Shown piece after piece: positions 17,413-24,904 of a DNA stretch of 48,653 bases. Source of the stretch: an uncultured Eubacteriales bacterium. Its GTDB lineage: Bacteria; Bacillota; Clostridia; Christensenellales; CAG-314. The DNA is taken from positions 1-48,653 of the forward strand of contig CASEME010000007.1 of the NCBI GenBank assembly GCA_949289125.1, written 5' to 3'. Position 1 is the stretch's first letter. The number at the start of each line of letters is the position of its first letter. A program made the translations under genes and the position numbers. A model generated the notes under the pieces. The model saw only the letters and a program-made list of their open reading frames with translations, did not search any database and was not told the DNA's origin.

Positions 17413-18167
17413 CTGTTTTGTATCACTTTGGTATCAAATAAATAGCTTAACAATTGCACAAAATTTTTGTCCACGCTGTCTGTATCACAATACAGCTTTA
17501 CACGCTTTGGACGCAAGCACAAAATGTTGACTATTGCACACTCTTCCTGACTGCATTCGGGCGCAAACAACGCAAGCGGGCGTATAATCGAGCTTTTGGT
17601 GTCAAACAGTTGAAAGTCGTTGTCGCCTATTACTACAGAAAGAGTGTCTACAGATACGGCAAGCGTATCACGCAGATAAGCCAAAAACTCTTTGATAAGC
17701 TCAACATCGCTCATAACGTCGGCATTGCCGTTGGCAAGGCGCACAAGGTCTGCCCAACGCTCTTTTAGCTTTCTCATGCGGAAATTATAGTAACCGGACA
17801 GACAGCACTCACCACCACGCACGTCCACTATTTTGCGCAAAAACTCTTTGTCCGAAGAATTGTCAAATATGCTCATAGTATTGACAAGCGTTGACGTATA
17901 AAAATTTTTGTTGACTATGTGCAGGTTGTCGCACAGATACATACGCTTGTAGCCTACAGCTAACACGTCTGCCACCAATGCCGACACAGTATTGCTGAGG
18001 TGCACACGAAATGTATCACTGCAGGCAACAGTAAGATATTGATTTTGTTTGCCACTATCTGTTGCAATAACGCCGTCTATTTTTGCCAACACTGGGCGCA
18101 AATTGCTTTCAAGATAGTTGATAAAGTGCGGCTGATTGTTGTCCACGCTGACAGTTAGTTCGTACAT
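17409..18167 (-). CDS. YtxC-like protein (putative sporulation-associated)
   Basis: A 252-residue protein, probably soluble. The middle part YNFRMRKLKERWADLVRLANG...EFLAYLRD and the C-terminal half, ending with a region like the family's (PKRVKLYCD...LSYLFDTKV), resemble YtxC, a poorly known protein of spore-formers whose gene lies beside thrS in Bacillus and many Clostridia. The neighbour here is also thrS. ATG at 18167 has AAGGAAG upstream; a TTG 15 nt earlier is less likely. The family's Cys pair at the very C-terminus is not present. Function is unknown; the name rests on weak similarity plus position. Confidence 0.6.
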   Translation of the reverse strand: MYELTVSVDNNQPHFINYLESNLRPVLAKIDGVIATDSGKQNQYLTVACSDTFRVHLSNTVSALVADVLAVGYKRMYLCDNLHIVNKNFYTSTLVNTMSIFDNSSDKEFLRKIVDVRGGECCLSGYYNFRMRKLKERWADLVRLANGNADVMSDVELIKEFLAYLRDTLAVSVDTLSVVIGDNDFQLFDTKSSIIRPLALFAPECSQEECAIVNILCLRPKRVKLYCDTDSVDKNFVQLLSYLFDTKVIQNS

Positions 18168-18275
18168 AAGTCTTCCTTGCAAAATATATTGACGTTAGTA
18201 GTCTATGCTTTTTGCAGTCAACTTATTTGCTCAAACGGCAATACGACTAATTTTGACACAAAATTACCAATTATT

Positions 18276-18920
18276 CTATTGATACGTCCATTGTTTTGTA
18301 TGCTTATCCACGCGTCTGCTATCGCGCATTTTTTGTTTGGCATACTTTACTACGTCTTGTGGAAGTACACCCTGTGTAAGTACCTGTTTGGCAACGTCAC
18401 TGTACTCTACGGCAAGCTCGGCAATAAGCCATGCTACAGCCATGTTTACATAATAATGACCGTACTTCACCTTAGCGATAATATCCAACACGTTTGACAT
18501 ATATTCTTCACACAGGTAGTTGCGCATAATGTTGACCAATCCGTAACGCACGCAAAAAGGCAGTGCAGAGTTGGTGAGCTGGGAGAAATAGTCAAAGTAT
18601 TGTTTGGCATTCTGTTTGTCCACTTTTATTATACATGTATCGCACGTTGCCCAACTGTCAATGTGAGAAGCAAAGTCGGTCAATAATTCTGTTTTTTGTT
18701 GAAACGGCAACTTGCTGTTGACTATACAAAGCCCTTTGACAATATTGTACTCCACCAATTTGCCATAAGGTAATTGCAATGCCTCATCAAGCGACAGTTG
18801 TTTTACCAAAGTACGCAACTGCGGTATTTTGACGCCCAAACAAGGGATAGGCGAATTGTATATTGTCGAACAAAAAGCCTCGTTGCCACCAAGTTGTATC
18901 AATGTTTGTTGTATATCCAT
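18276..18920 (-). CDS. AlkD-like DNA alkylation repair protein
   Basis: HEAT-like repeat DNA glycosylase family that removes alkylated purines. The fold is all helical; visible family features are the SWATCDT segment near residue 89 (Trp and Asp of the binding site), FCVRYGLVNIMRNYL, and GHYYVNMAVAWLIAELAVEY. 214 residues is slightly short, with a reduced N-terminus. It follows acpP after a strong terminator. Glycosylase activity is plausible but not proven, since several AlkD relatives lack it. Confidence 0.8.
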   Translation of the reverse strand: MDIQQTLIQLGGNEAFCSTIYNSPIPCLGVKIPQLRTLVKQLSLDEALQLPYGKLVEYNIVKGLCIVNSKLPFQQKTELLTDFASHIDSWATCDTCIIKVDKQNAKQYFDYFSQLTNSALPFCVRYGLVNIMRNYLCEEYMSNVLDIIAKVKYGHYYVNMAVAWLIAELAVEYSDVAKQVLTQGVLPQDVVKYAKQKMRDSRRVDKHTKQWTYQ

Positions 18921-18935
18921 AGCTAATATCCAAAT

Positions 18936-18979
18936 AAAAAGTCCGAGAATATCACTGACGAAGGTTGAAATTCTCGGAC
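18936..18979 (-). terminator. intrinsic terminator of acpP
   Basis: A 10-bp perfect stem GTCCGAGAAT with ATTCTCGGAC around a 19-nt loop, followed by TTTTTATTT on the minus strand. Confidence 0.85.
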
Positions 18980-19004
18980 AAATTAAGCACTATACTTATA
19001 AAAA

Positions 19005-19235
19005 TTATTTTTGAGCTTCTTCTACGTACTTAACGATTGCGCCTACAGTAACAAGCTCGTTGGCTTTTTCATCGGGTACCTGTATGCCAAAATTCTCTTC
19101 CAAAGACATAAGCATCTCTACAATGTCCAAAGAATCGGCGTGAAGATCTGAAACAACGTTGGATTCGAGAGTAATGCTGTCGGGGTTGACGTTAAGTTGT
19201 TCTGCAAGCAATTTGCGAACTTTTTCAAAAACCAT
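19005..19235 (-). CDS. acpP: acyl carrier protein
   Basis: Carries growing acyl chains on a phosphopantetheine arm. The attachment Ser35 lies in HADSLDIVEMLM. 76 residues and the acidic helical pattern are typical. AAGGAGG precedes ATG at 19235. It forms a unit of its own with promoter and terminator, not beside fab, plsX or rnc genes. Confidence 0.97.
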   Translation of the reverse strand: MVFEKVRKLLAEQLNVNPDSITLESNVVSDLHADSLDIVEMLMSLEENFGIQVPDEKANELVTVGAIVKYVEEAQK

Positions 19236-19264
19236 GTGAGTATTCCTCCTTGTGTTATGTAATC

Positions 19265-19293
19265 ATTATAGTATACTTTTGTTTAATTTTCAA
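19265..19293 (-). promoter_or_regulatory. sigma-A promoter of acpP
   Basis: On the minus strand, -35 TTGAAA (19288-19293), a 17-bp spacer and a perfect -10 TATAAT (19265-19270). Confidence 0.75.
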
Positions 19294-19333
19294 GTGTTTT
19301 GGCATTTTTTTTGTTTGGCGCATAGTATTAAGT

Positions 19334-19630
19334 ATGAAAAGAAATTGCAACAACAGATTTGTCAATCAACAAACTTATCTCAACACTGTGTGCAGACATA
19401 GGTGCAAGCCGCCTTGTCCGCCTCACAAACCTCCGCAGTCGCCGTGCAACTGCTTGCCTGAGATACAATACACTCTTACTACGCACAACGGCAGAATGTG
19501 TCTACGTTGGAACAGGTGCGGCAAGTCATTGTCGCTCGACCTCAACGACAGGCATTGCAATGACAACAGATGCGACCGCGATAACAGATGCAACAGAGAT
19601 TGCAGATGCGACCGCGATGATAGGAATTGA
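19334..19630 (+). CDS. Cys-rich small protein with C-[DN]-R-D-x-R repeats, unknown
   Basis: A 98-residue protein, one of only two plus-strand genes here. I recognise no family. The N-terminal third is Cys/Pro-rich (CRHRCKPPCPPHKPPQSPCNC). A middle segment LPEIQYTLTTHNGRMCLRWN could be a small beta unit. The tail (about 73-97) repeats CDRDNR, CNRDCR, CDRDDR, encoded by an 18-nt tandem repeat. Such Cys- and Arg-rich, repetitive proteins are common in spore coats. No Shine-Dalgarno is visible. CATAGTAT just before the ATG is close to a sigma-E -10, with GCATTTT 12 nt further up. A bidirectional terminator follows, which supports a real transcript. Confidence 0.55.
   Translation: MKRNCNNRFVNQQTYLNTVCRHRCKPPCPPHKPPQSPCNCLPEIQYTLTTHNGRMCLRWNRCGKSLSLDLNDRHCNDNRCDRDNRCNRDCRCDRDDRN
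19556..19624 (+). repeat. 18-nt tandem repeat in the Cys-rich gene
   Basis: Three units of 18 nt (19571-19588, 19589-19606, 19607-19624) start with TGCGACCGCGAT or TGCAACAGAGAT, with a partial unit before. Each encodes C-[DN]-R-D-x-R (the last unit gives DR then N by a change at its end). Confidence 0.85.
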
Positions 19631-19664
19631 CTGCTTTAACTGAACGGATTAAATTTTGTGAAAA

Positions 19665-19698
19665 TAAAAAACTTCCGCATATAAGCGGAAGTTTTTTT
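19665..19698. terminator. bidirectional terminator between convergent small genes
   Basis: A 9-bp stem AACTTCCGC with GCGGAAGTT (19670-19678, 19685-19693) has an A-run on its left and seven T on its right, so it can stop transcription from both sides. Confidence 0.85.
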
Positions 19699-19711
19699 GA
19701 TGTGGCGAGTA

Positions 19712-19894
19712 TTAAAGATCATCGGCATCCTGAATAGGTTGCTCGTACTTACCTAAGCCAACGGGATTACCTGTGTAACTCCCGTCAGGATCTTCTTTGC
19801 TCTCCATGTTGTTTTTGCAGCCACGGCAGTTGCTTGCTCTGCCAGCTGATTTTGTTTTCTTTGTGTTGTGCGTAGATTTGTTAGTAGTTTTCAT
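19712..19894 (-). CDS. small conserved-looking protein ending in QDADDL, unknown
   Basis: 60 residues. The first 20 are basic and Thr/Lys-rich, then comes a CRGC pair, then DPDGSYTGNPVGLGKYEQP and the acidic end IQDADDL. A strong AAAGGAGGT lies 6 nt before the ATG, and a terminator follows, so it is very likely translated. I recall similar small Clostridia proteins with a GSYTG stretch and a QDADDL end, but cannot name a family or function. The single CxxC could bind a metal only with a partner. Confidence 0.75.
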   Translation of the reverse strand: MKTTNKSTHNTKKTKSAGRASNCRGCKNNMESKEDPDGSYTGNPVGLGKYEQPIQDADDL

Positions 19895-19913
19895 TGTCGC
19901 ACCTCCTTTACGC

Positions 19914-19979
19914 TAATAGTATTACCAAAAATAAAATAACTTACGCATACAAAAGTAAGTTATTTTTGCAATACTATTA
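19914..19979 (-). terminator. nested long hairpin with the asnS terminator
   Basis: The inner stem AATAACTTAC with GTAAGTTATT (19935-19944, 19955-19964) followed by TTATTTTTGG on the minus strand is the asnS terminator. An outer 10-bp stem TAATAGTATT with AATACTATTA (19914-19923, 19970-19979) encloses it and reaches into the asnS stop codon. Confidence 0.75.
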
Positions 19980-21371
19980 AAATTGTGCGTTGCCGACAGT
20001 ACGTGGGAAAGGCAAAACGTCACGAATATTGCCTACGCCCGTAAGATACATTATCATACGTTCGAAGCCCAAACCAAAGCCGCCGTGACGTGTGCCACCG
20101 TACTTGCGCAATTCGAGATACCACCAATAATCTTCGGGGTTGAGATGCAACTCTTGCATACGGCTAAGCAATACGTCCAGACGCTCTTCTCTTTGACTAC
20201 CGCCAATAAGCTCGCCCACACCAGGGACTAACATATCTACAGCGGCAACTGTCTTGCCGTCGTCCGACAAACGCATATAGAAGGATTTAATTTCTTTGGG
20301 ATAGTCTGTTACAAATACTGGACCGTCCACTATCTTCTCAGACAAATAACGCTCGTGCTCGGTCTGAATATCGCTACCCCAATGCACAGGGAACTCAAAT
20401 TGGTCGTTGTGCTTTTGCAAAATTTCTATTGCCTCGGTATAAGTCATACGCTTAAAGTGCGCATTGGTAAGTTTGGTAAGACGTTCAATAAGATTTTTGT
20501 CCACAAAAGTGTTGAAAAACTGCAATTCATCGGGACATACACGCAAAACGTGATTGATAACGTACTTGACCATATCTTCGGACAACTGCATAACATCATT
20601 GAGGTCGGCAAAAGCAATTTCCGGCTCTACCATCCAAAACTCTGCAGCGTGTCTGTTGGTGTTAGATTTTTCCGCACGGAAAGTAGGTCCAAAGGTATAT
20701 ACATTGCCAAACGCCATTGCATACGCCTCTGCATTGAGCTGACCTGACACAGTGAGACCTGTTTTTGTACCAAAAAAGTCTTGTGTATAATCTACCTTGC
20801 CATCTTTTGTAAGTGCTGGGTGCAAAGCATCCAATGTAGTCACCCTAAACATCTCTCCTGCGCCCTCGCAATCACTTGCAGTGATAAGCGGAGTATGCAC
20901 ATATACAAAGCCACGCTCATTGAAAAAGCTGTGAATAGCATAAGCTGTTTCACTTCTTACACGCATGATTGCATTGAAAAGATTGGTACGAGGGCGAAGG
21001 TGAGCAATCTCACGCAAAAACTCCACAGTGTGACGCTTTTTTTGCAAAGGATATTCGGGCGCTGATTTGCCTTCTATCTGTATAGACTGCGCTTTTATCT
21101 CAAAGGGTTGTTTGTTTTCGGGGGTTAGCACTAACTTACCCGTAACAACAAGCGCACTACCCACATTGCAATGGGCTATCTGGTCAAAGTTGCCCAACTT
21201 GTCTGCTTCAAACACTACTTGCAAACACTTGAAACAACTACCGTCGTTTAGCTCAATAAAGCCGAATGCTTTGGAATCGCGTATAGTACGTGCCCAACCG
21301 CAAACAGTAATTTTTTTGTTAGCAAAAGATTTGCTTTTGGCAAAAATATCTCTAATTTTTACTCTGTCCAT
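19977..21371 (-). CDS. asnS: asparaginyl-tRNA synthetase
   Basis: Class IIb synthetase charging tRNA-Asn. The N-terminal OB anticodon domain (about 16-110) has [23 protein letters not shown]. The core carries [21 protein letters not shown], motif 2 [21 protein letters not shown] and motif 3 [15 protein letters not shown]. The [11 protein letters not shown] signature favours AsnRS over AspRS. 464 residues is normal. AAGGTAAGG lies before ATG at 21371. It follows ftsZ after a terminator. Confidence 0.97.
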   Translation of the reverse strand: MDRVKIRDIFAKSKSFANKKITVCGWARTIRDSKAFGFIELNDGSCFKCLQVVFEADKLGNFDQIAHCNVGSALVVTGKLVLTPENKQPFEIKAQSIQIEGKSAPEYPLQKKRHTVEFLREIAHLRPRTNLFNAIMRVRSETAYAIHSFFNERGFVYVHTPLITASDCEGAGEMFRVTTLDALHPALTKDGKVDYTQDFFGTKTGLTVSGQLNAEAYAMAFGNVYTFGPTFRAEKSNTNRHAAEFWMVEPEIAFADLNDVMQLSEDMVKYVINHVLRVCPDELQFFNTFVDKNLIERLTKLTNAHFKRMTYTEAIEILQKHNDQFEFPVHWGSDIQTEHERYLSEKIVDGPVFVTDYPKEIKSFYMRLSDDGKTVAAVDMLVPGVGELIGGSQREERLDVLLSRMQELHLNPEDYWWYLELRKYGGTRHGGFGLGFERMIMYLTGVGNIRDVLPFPRTVGNAQF

Positions 21372-21391
21372 ATATTTTACCTTACCTTATG

Positions 21392-21435
21392 CAAAAATCT
21401 GTCAGACAAGCGCTATCCTTGTCCGACAGTTTTTG
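21392..21435 (-). terminator. intrinsic terminator of the ftsQAZ unit
   Basis: A 12-bp stem CTGTCGGACAAG with CTTGTCTGACAG (one G-T pair), then ATTTTTGC on the minus strand. Confidence 0.8.
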
Positions 21436-21467
21436 TTGTGTATACTTAATAATTGACAATCAACACT

Positions 21468-22703
21468 TTATTTTTTCAATTTGCGCAAAAACGGAGGAAT
21501 GTTGGGATCGTCGTCAAGAGGTATAGAACCGCCTGTTTCGCCAAAACCATCACGTCTGCCTTGATTGCTGTTGCCTACGTTGCCAAACATACCGCCTTGT
21601 TGTTGCTGATATCCGCCAAAACCGCCGTGCGTATTTTGTTGGTATCCGCCAAAGCCACCGTTATCGGGACGTTGCTGTTGAGGCTTGCCCTGTTGTTGCT
21701 GAGATTTACCGTCAAAGAAGCCTGTAGACGAACGTGTTGCACCGTTGAAACCTGTAGCAATAAGAGTAACTTGTACTTCGTCTTTCAAAGTATCGTCTAT
21801 ACATACGCCAAACAAAATATTAGCGTCGGGAGCTGTTACCTGACGAACAAGGTCTACACCGTTGCGAATCTCATTGAGCATCATTGTCTGACCGCCACGG
21901 AAGTTAATAATAATAGATGCCGCACCCTGTATAGTTGTTTCAAGCAAGGGTGAATATACAGCGTCTTTGATTGCACTGATAACTTTGTCTTCGCCTTTGC
22001 CCACACCAATACCCATGTGTGCCATACCACTGTTGCGGATAACTGTTTTGACGTCGGCAAGGTCAAGGTTGATACGACCGTTTTGCACAATAATGTCTGT
22101 AATGCCTCTTATACCCTGAAGCAATATTTCGTCTGCCTGTGCAAATGCGTCTACAATAGAATGTTCTTTAAGTTTGTTGAGTTTTTCGTTTTGTACTACA
22201 ACAAGGCTATCTACGTTGCCTTTGAGGTTTTCAATACCCATCTCAGCATTCTTCATACGGCGTATGCCTTCGAAGCTGAATGGCTTGGTGACAACTGCTA
22301 TTGTAAGTATGCCCATCTGCTTTGCAATGTTAGCAACTACAGGAGCAGCACCTGTACCTGTACCGCCGCCCATACCTGCGGCAATAAACAACAAGTCGGC
22401 ACCTTCAAGCACCTTTTTGATGTCCTCACGGCTTTCTTCTGCCGCCTCTTTGCCCACATCGGGGTTGGCACCAGCGCCCAAACCTTTGGTAAGTTTGCTA
22501 CCGATGGGGAACTTTTTGGCACTTATTTTGTTGAGTGCCTGTTGGTCGGTATTCATAGCAATAAATTCTACATTGCGTATACCTGCGCGGATCATACTTT
22601 CTACTGCGTTGCCGCCGCCACCGCCTACGCCGACAATAATAATTTTTGCTATGTTGCCTGTGTTACCTTCATATATGCTTTCAAGGTGTTTGTTGTAATC
22701 CAT
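21468..22703 (-). CDS. ftsZ: cell division GTPase FtsZ with Gln/Gly-rich linker
   Basis: Tubulin-like protein that polymerises into the Z ring. The GTPase core (about 12-320) shows VGVGGGGGNAVESM, NTDQQAL, the tubulin signature MGGGTGTGAAPVVA, and NFRGGQTMML. The linker (about 335-395) is unusual: Gln runs and repeated GGFGGYQQ units with little charge. The conserved tail peptide DDDPNIPPFLRKLKK, which binds FtsA, is intact. AGGAGGT precedes the ATG. It lies 3 nt after ftsA, so the two are co-translated. Confidence 0.97.
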   Translation of the reverse strand: MDYNKHLESIYEGNTGNIAKIIIVGVGGGGGNAVESMIRAGIRNVEFIAMNTDQQALNKISAKKFPIGSKLTKGLGAGANPDVGKEAAEESREDIKKVLEGADLLFIAAGMGGGTGTGAAPVVANIAKQMGILTIAVVTKPFSFEGIRRMKNAEMGIENLKGNVDSLVVVQNEKLNKLKEHSIVDAFAQADEILLQGIRGITDIIVQNGRINLDLADVKTVIRNSGMAHMGIGVGKGEDKVISAIKDAVYSPLLETTIQGAASIIINFRGGQTMMLNEIRNGVDLVRQVTAPDANILFGVCIDDTLKDEVQVTLIATGFNGATRSSTGFFDGKSQQQQGKPQQQRPDNGGFGGYQQNTHGGFGGYQQQQGGMFGNVGNSNQGRRDGFGETGGSIPLDDDPNIPPFLRKLKK

Positions 22704-22706
22704 GGT

Positions 22707-23873
22707 TTATTTACCTCCTCTTATGCGTCTGATGAGTTTGGACAGCATGCCGCCTTTGTCATCACTTTCGTGCATTACACCATATTGTAGCAATCCGTAT
22801 GTGGACGTATATTCGTTTCTGTTGGTTTGGGGATTGGTGCTTGTAAATACCTGCACTTCTTTGCCCAAATATTCGGATAGGCAATCTGCCGCACCTCTAA
22901 GATAAGTAAGACCGCCACCTGTAAGTACAACAGGGGTAGTTGCCGGTATCTCACGGTCGCACGCCTCAAAACAACGAATAATGTAGTTGGCAATTTGTTC
23001 TATACGTGCCTTTACCACTTCGTTGGCTTTTGCAGCTTCGGCAGTTGTGCCATTGGATATTGTGTACACATCTTCGGGGCGGAACTCCAAATTGAGCCTC
23101 AACTTGTCCAACAAATACAACGAGTTGTTGTAGCTTAGGTTGAGTACCTCGTGCAAGTCACTTGCAATGTAGCCGCTACCCAAAGCAAAACTTTTGAGAA
23201 ACATCAAGCCTCTGCCGCCTGTCAACATAACGTAAGAGGTAATGTAGCCTACGTCGATTACTATAGAGTAGCCGTTGACGCTGTTGGTCATACCTATATA
23301 CTTGGCTTGCAACTCTGCAGTATTGACATATTTGATATGACGAATATTGAGTCTTGCCAATGCCTCGCCAACAGTCTTTTCAAATACTCTGCTCATAAAC
23401 GAGAAAGACAAGACTCCCGTGATACGCTGAGCAATGGCACCGATAGGATCAAACATTTTGATAGCGCCGTCTATCATAAAGTACAGCGGACTGCTACCAA
23501 TAACTTTGCGGCTTGCATTGTCTTCAAATATGTTGGCTTTGCTGTACAGCTCGGCAACGTCTTCGGCATCAATACGCTTTTTGGTGCGGAAAACACTGTT
23601 TGCCTCGCTTATGGATACGTAACAAAAGTTAGCCGGCACGCCTACAATGATGTCTTTGATACGGCACTTTGTCTTTGCCTCCACCTGACTGACAGCCGAA
23701 CGTATGCACTCTGCCACAGTGTCCGGTTCGTACCAACCGTTCTCGTCAAAACCGTTGTAATCGCTCTGACCGACAGCGCGTATAACAAATTCGCCTCCGC
23801 TTACGCCACTTGCCGCCATGCAGGTTATCTTGCTGGAGCCTATGTCCAACACGGTTACAAAATCTTGCTTCAT
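22707..23873 (-). CDS. ftsA: cell division protein FtsA
   Basis: Actin-like membrane anchor of FtsZ. It begins with the phosphate-1 motif FVTVLDIGSSKITCMAA, has the 1C subdomain around 83-160, YSIVIDVGYITSYVMLTGG (phosphate-2) and PVVLTGGGLTYLRG (adenosine). The C-terminal MLSKLIRRIRGGK is a short amphipathic helix that binds the membrane. 388 residues is normal. Confidence 0.93.
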   Translation of the reverse strand: MKQDFVTVLDIGSSKITCMAASGVSGGEFVIRAVGQSDYNGFDENGWYEPDTVAECIRSAVSQVEAKTKCRIKDIIVGVPANFCYVSISEANSVFRTKKRIDAEDVAELYSKANIFEDNASRKVIGSSPLYFMIDGAIKMFDPIGAIAQRITGVLSFSFMSRVFEKTVGEALARLNIRHIKYVNTAELQAKYIGMTNSVNGYSIVIDVGYITSYVMLTGGRGLMFLKSFALGSGYIASDLHEVLNLSYNNSLYLLDKLRLNLEFRPEDVYTISNGTTAEAAKANEVVKARIEQIANYIIRCFEACDREIPATTPVVLTGGGLTYLRGAADCLSEYLGKEVQVFTSTNPQTNRNEYTSTYGLLQYGVMHESDDKGGMLSKLIRRIRGGK

Positions 23874-23913
23874 CTTAAAGTAAATACTCCTCTCAACTTT
23901 TATTTGATGCAGG

Positions 23914-24705
23914 TCAACCTTGGGTATATTGTGTGCTTATGTTGCCTTGCGACGACACATTGATAACTACACCCGGTTTTTGCAAGTCTTTGGAATCGTT
24001 GAAATATACGCTGAATGCGTTGATAAGACGTGATGTGAGATTTTGTTCAGGCTTTTCTACCCAAATAAATGCACCCGCTTCTGTCTCTATCTCCATACGA
24101 GTCATATACTCGTTGAAAGTAATACGCTGAATAACTTGTCCTACGTCCGAGTAATCGTACTTAAGTTGCCAAATTGCGCTTACCGTTTCTAGCACAATGT
24201 CCAAACGCAAGTTGTCGCTTGCAGAACTGAACTGCAGCTTTTTGCCCGGCTCTTTGGACGTTGCCTCGCCTATTGTGCTTACAAAAGCAGAAGTGATGTC
24301 CACCGTTTCGTATTTGGGCTGGTCGCTCATAACGTAGCCAAACGCATCCAAATAGATTGTCTCGCTGCCGTCACGTATACTTAGTGCCGCTACCCTGCGC
24401 ACTATGTGCAAAGTAATACGACTGGGGAAACTACGCACTACTCCCAATGCGTGAAACTCGGGATACAGCTGGTTGAACTGATTGAGAATAGTCTCATTGG
24501 ACAGTACAAAAATATTTTTGCCCTTGTACAGTGCCGCCACCTCGTCGCCCGTAGGTGCGTCCGTAGGTGTTGTAATAGGAGTACCGTCGTTGCCGTAATA
24601 TACAAAGTCCACAGAGCGGATATTGAATACCGTAAGAAATAGCACCAACAATACTATCACTACAGCACATATGGCTAATATGATCAATAACTTTTTATTC
24701 CTCAT
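23914..24705 (-). CDS. ftsQ: cell division protein FtsQ/DivIB
   Basis: Bitopic divisome protein that bridges FtsA-side and septal peptidoglycan proteins. A short cytoplasmic end is followed by one membrane segment (about 5-27), a POTRA domain starting at IRSVDFVYYG with an inserted Thr/Pro-rich stretch, then the beta domain (VRSFPSRITLHIVRRVAAL, YLDAFGYVMSD). AGAGGAC lies before the ATG. It heads the ftsQ-ftsA-ftsZ unit, with a promoter just upstream. Confidence 0.88.
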   Translation of the reverse strand: MRNKKLLIILAICAVVIVLLVLFLTVFNIRSVDFVYYGNDGTPITTPTDAPTGDEVAALYKGKNIFVLSNETILNQFNQLYPEFHALGVVRSFPSRITLHIVRRVAALSIRDGSETIYLDAFGYVMSDQPKYETVDITSAFVSTIGEATSKEPGKKLQFSSASDNLRLDIVLETVSAIWQLKYDYSDVGQVIQRITFNEYMTRMEIETEAGAFIWVEKPEQNLTSRLINAFSVYFNDSKDLQKPGVVINVSSQGNISTQYTQG

Positions 24706-24740
24706 CGGTTGTCCTCTGCATAGAGTTACTATACTGCCAT

Positions 24741-24769
24741 ATTATACTACCAAAACAGTCAATCGTCAA
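24741..24769 (-). promoter_or_regulatory. sigma-A promoter of ftsQ-ftsA-ftsZ
   Basis: On the minus strand, -35 TTGACG (24764-24769), a 17-bp spacer and a perfect -10 TATAAT (24741-24746), about 35 nt before the ftsQ ATG. Confidence 0.75.
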
Positions 24770-24815
24770 ATATTTTTGCATTGACTTTTAATTTGAGCTT
24801 TTTTGTTATCTGATA

Positions 24816-24855
24816 CAAAAAAACAAGACAATGCCTGCTTATTGCAAGCACTGTC
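24816..24855 (-). terminator. intrinsic terminator of the mraZ-murA unit
   Basis: A 12-bp stem GACAGTGCTTGC with GCAGGCATTGTC, 5-nt loop, then TTGTTTTTTTG on the minus strand, after murA. Confidence 0.85.
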
Positions 24856-24904
24856 CGTAAAAATCATTGTTATATGTGGTAAATTTACCTTATGTATATG
24901 CGCG

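Noticed and set aside
19250..19333. Upstream extension of the Cys-rich plus-strand frame (hydrophobic 28 residues)
   Set aside because: It covers the acpP promoter region, has no ribosome site, and the composition changes sharply at the ATG at 19334.
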